A stretch of 64,000 nt of DNA from Plutella xylostella (Eukaryota > Arthropoda > Insecta > Lepidoptera > Plutellidae), in assembly GCF_932276165.1 (NCBI RefSeq), contig NC_063991.1, positions 921,001 through 985,000 on the forward strand. The letters run 5' to 3'. The translations under genes and the position numbers were made by a program. Positions within the stretch are counted from its first letter, which is position 1. Each line of letters opens with the position of its first letter. Positions 63,774 to 64,000 of the stretch are shown piece after piece. Below the pieces are notes generated by a model. That model was not told the DNA's origin. It did no database searches and saw nothing but the letters and a program-made list of their open reading frames with translations.

Positions 63774-64000
63774 GTATGGTATTGCTTCAGCATCAGCCTC
63801 CAACGTATACGCATATAGCTTGCTTCAGCTTGATCAACCATCAACTTATAGAGACATAGCTTGGTCAGAAGCCAAGAGACAGTGTGGATCATCATTCATC
63901 AAAGAAGTCTCCAAAAGCTGTTCGAACGCTATTCGTCTATTGGAGCAAGGATGCTCTCCGAATCCATTATACCATCCACTGAGGTATCAGGCTCCTTCAT
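63774..64000 (+). repeat. Duplicated intron downstream of exon 5b
   Basis: 63856-64000 repeats 63396-63540 (AGCTTGGTCAGAAGCCAAGA ... TCTCCGAATCCAT), so exon 5b and its intron form a segmental duplication with a period of about 573 bp at the donors. Confidence 0.85.

Overview
The window is a piece of an insect genome, most probably a moth or butterfly. I infer this from AT-rich introns around short GC-rich exons, several Helitron-like elements that start TC and end CTAG, tRNA-headed SINEs, RTE/Jockey/CR1-type LINEs and a very high density of MITEs. No bacterial gene, tRNA gene, rRNA or CRISPR array is supported.

Gene 1 (minus strand, from about 36.9 kb down to about 30) is an almost complete Sec23ip/PAPLA1-type intracellular phospholipase A1 of the DDHD family. 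I could phase 19 coding exons from position 28346 down to the stop at 393, plus a tentative first exon at 36736-36742. The model is about 2,499 residues. It has a very long proline/serine-rich N-terminal part (one 5.2-kb exon, 20900-26073), then a WWE-like region, a lipase core with the GHSLGS nucleophile elbow, and a DDHD domain. Every junction joins in frame into sequence typical of the family.

Gene 2 (plus strand, starts 42372 and runs off the right edge) lies head to head with gene 1. It encodes a secreted or surface protein with a signal peptide, an acidic Ser/Thr-rich stalk and a globular part that looks faintly like a von Willebrand A fold. Five exons are visible.

The introns and the space between the genes are packed with mobile DNA. 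Main items: an internally deleted mariner (785-1694); an ORF1-only LINE (3.4-4.8 kb); a full-length Jockey-type LINE with both ORFs open and a 14-bp target duplication (6403-11028); a decayed RTE LINE (44.7-47.0 kb) inside an older element with terminal inverted repeats and many copies of an AATTTCTTTGG-like motif; a complete Ginger-like integrase DNA transposon with 64-bp perfect terminal repeats (51014-54819); six Helitron-like elements; a hAT-type MITE inside a SINE inside another SINE (55.7-56.8 kb); and many MITEs with TAA or TA target duplications.

The most unusual feature is in the two host genes. At least six exons are followed, in the transcribed direction, by one to three extra copies of only their 3' part, usually with the splice donor still present. 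The copies differ from the true exons almost only at synonymous positions. This is either a real, repeated process of tandem exon-fragment duplication with coding constraint, or a distinctive assembly or haplotype artefact. It is described in Part 2.
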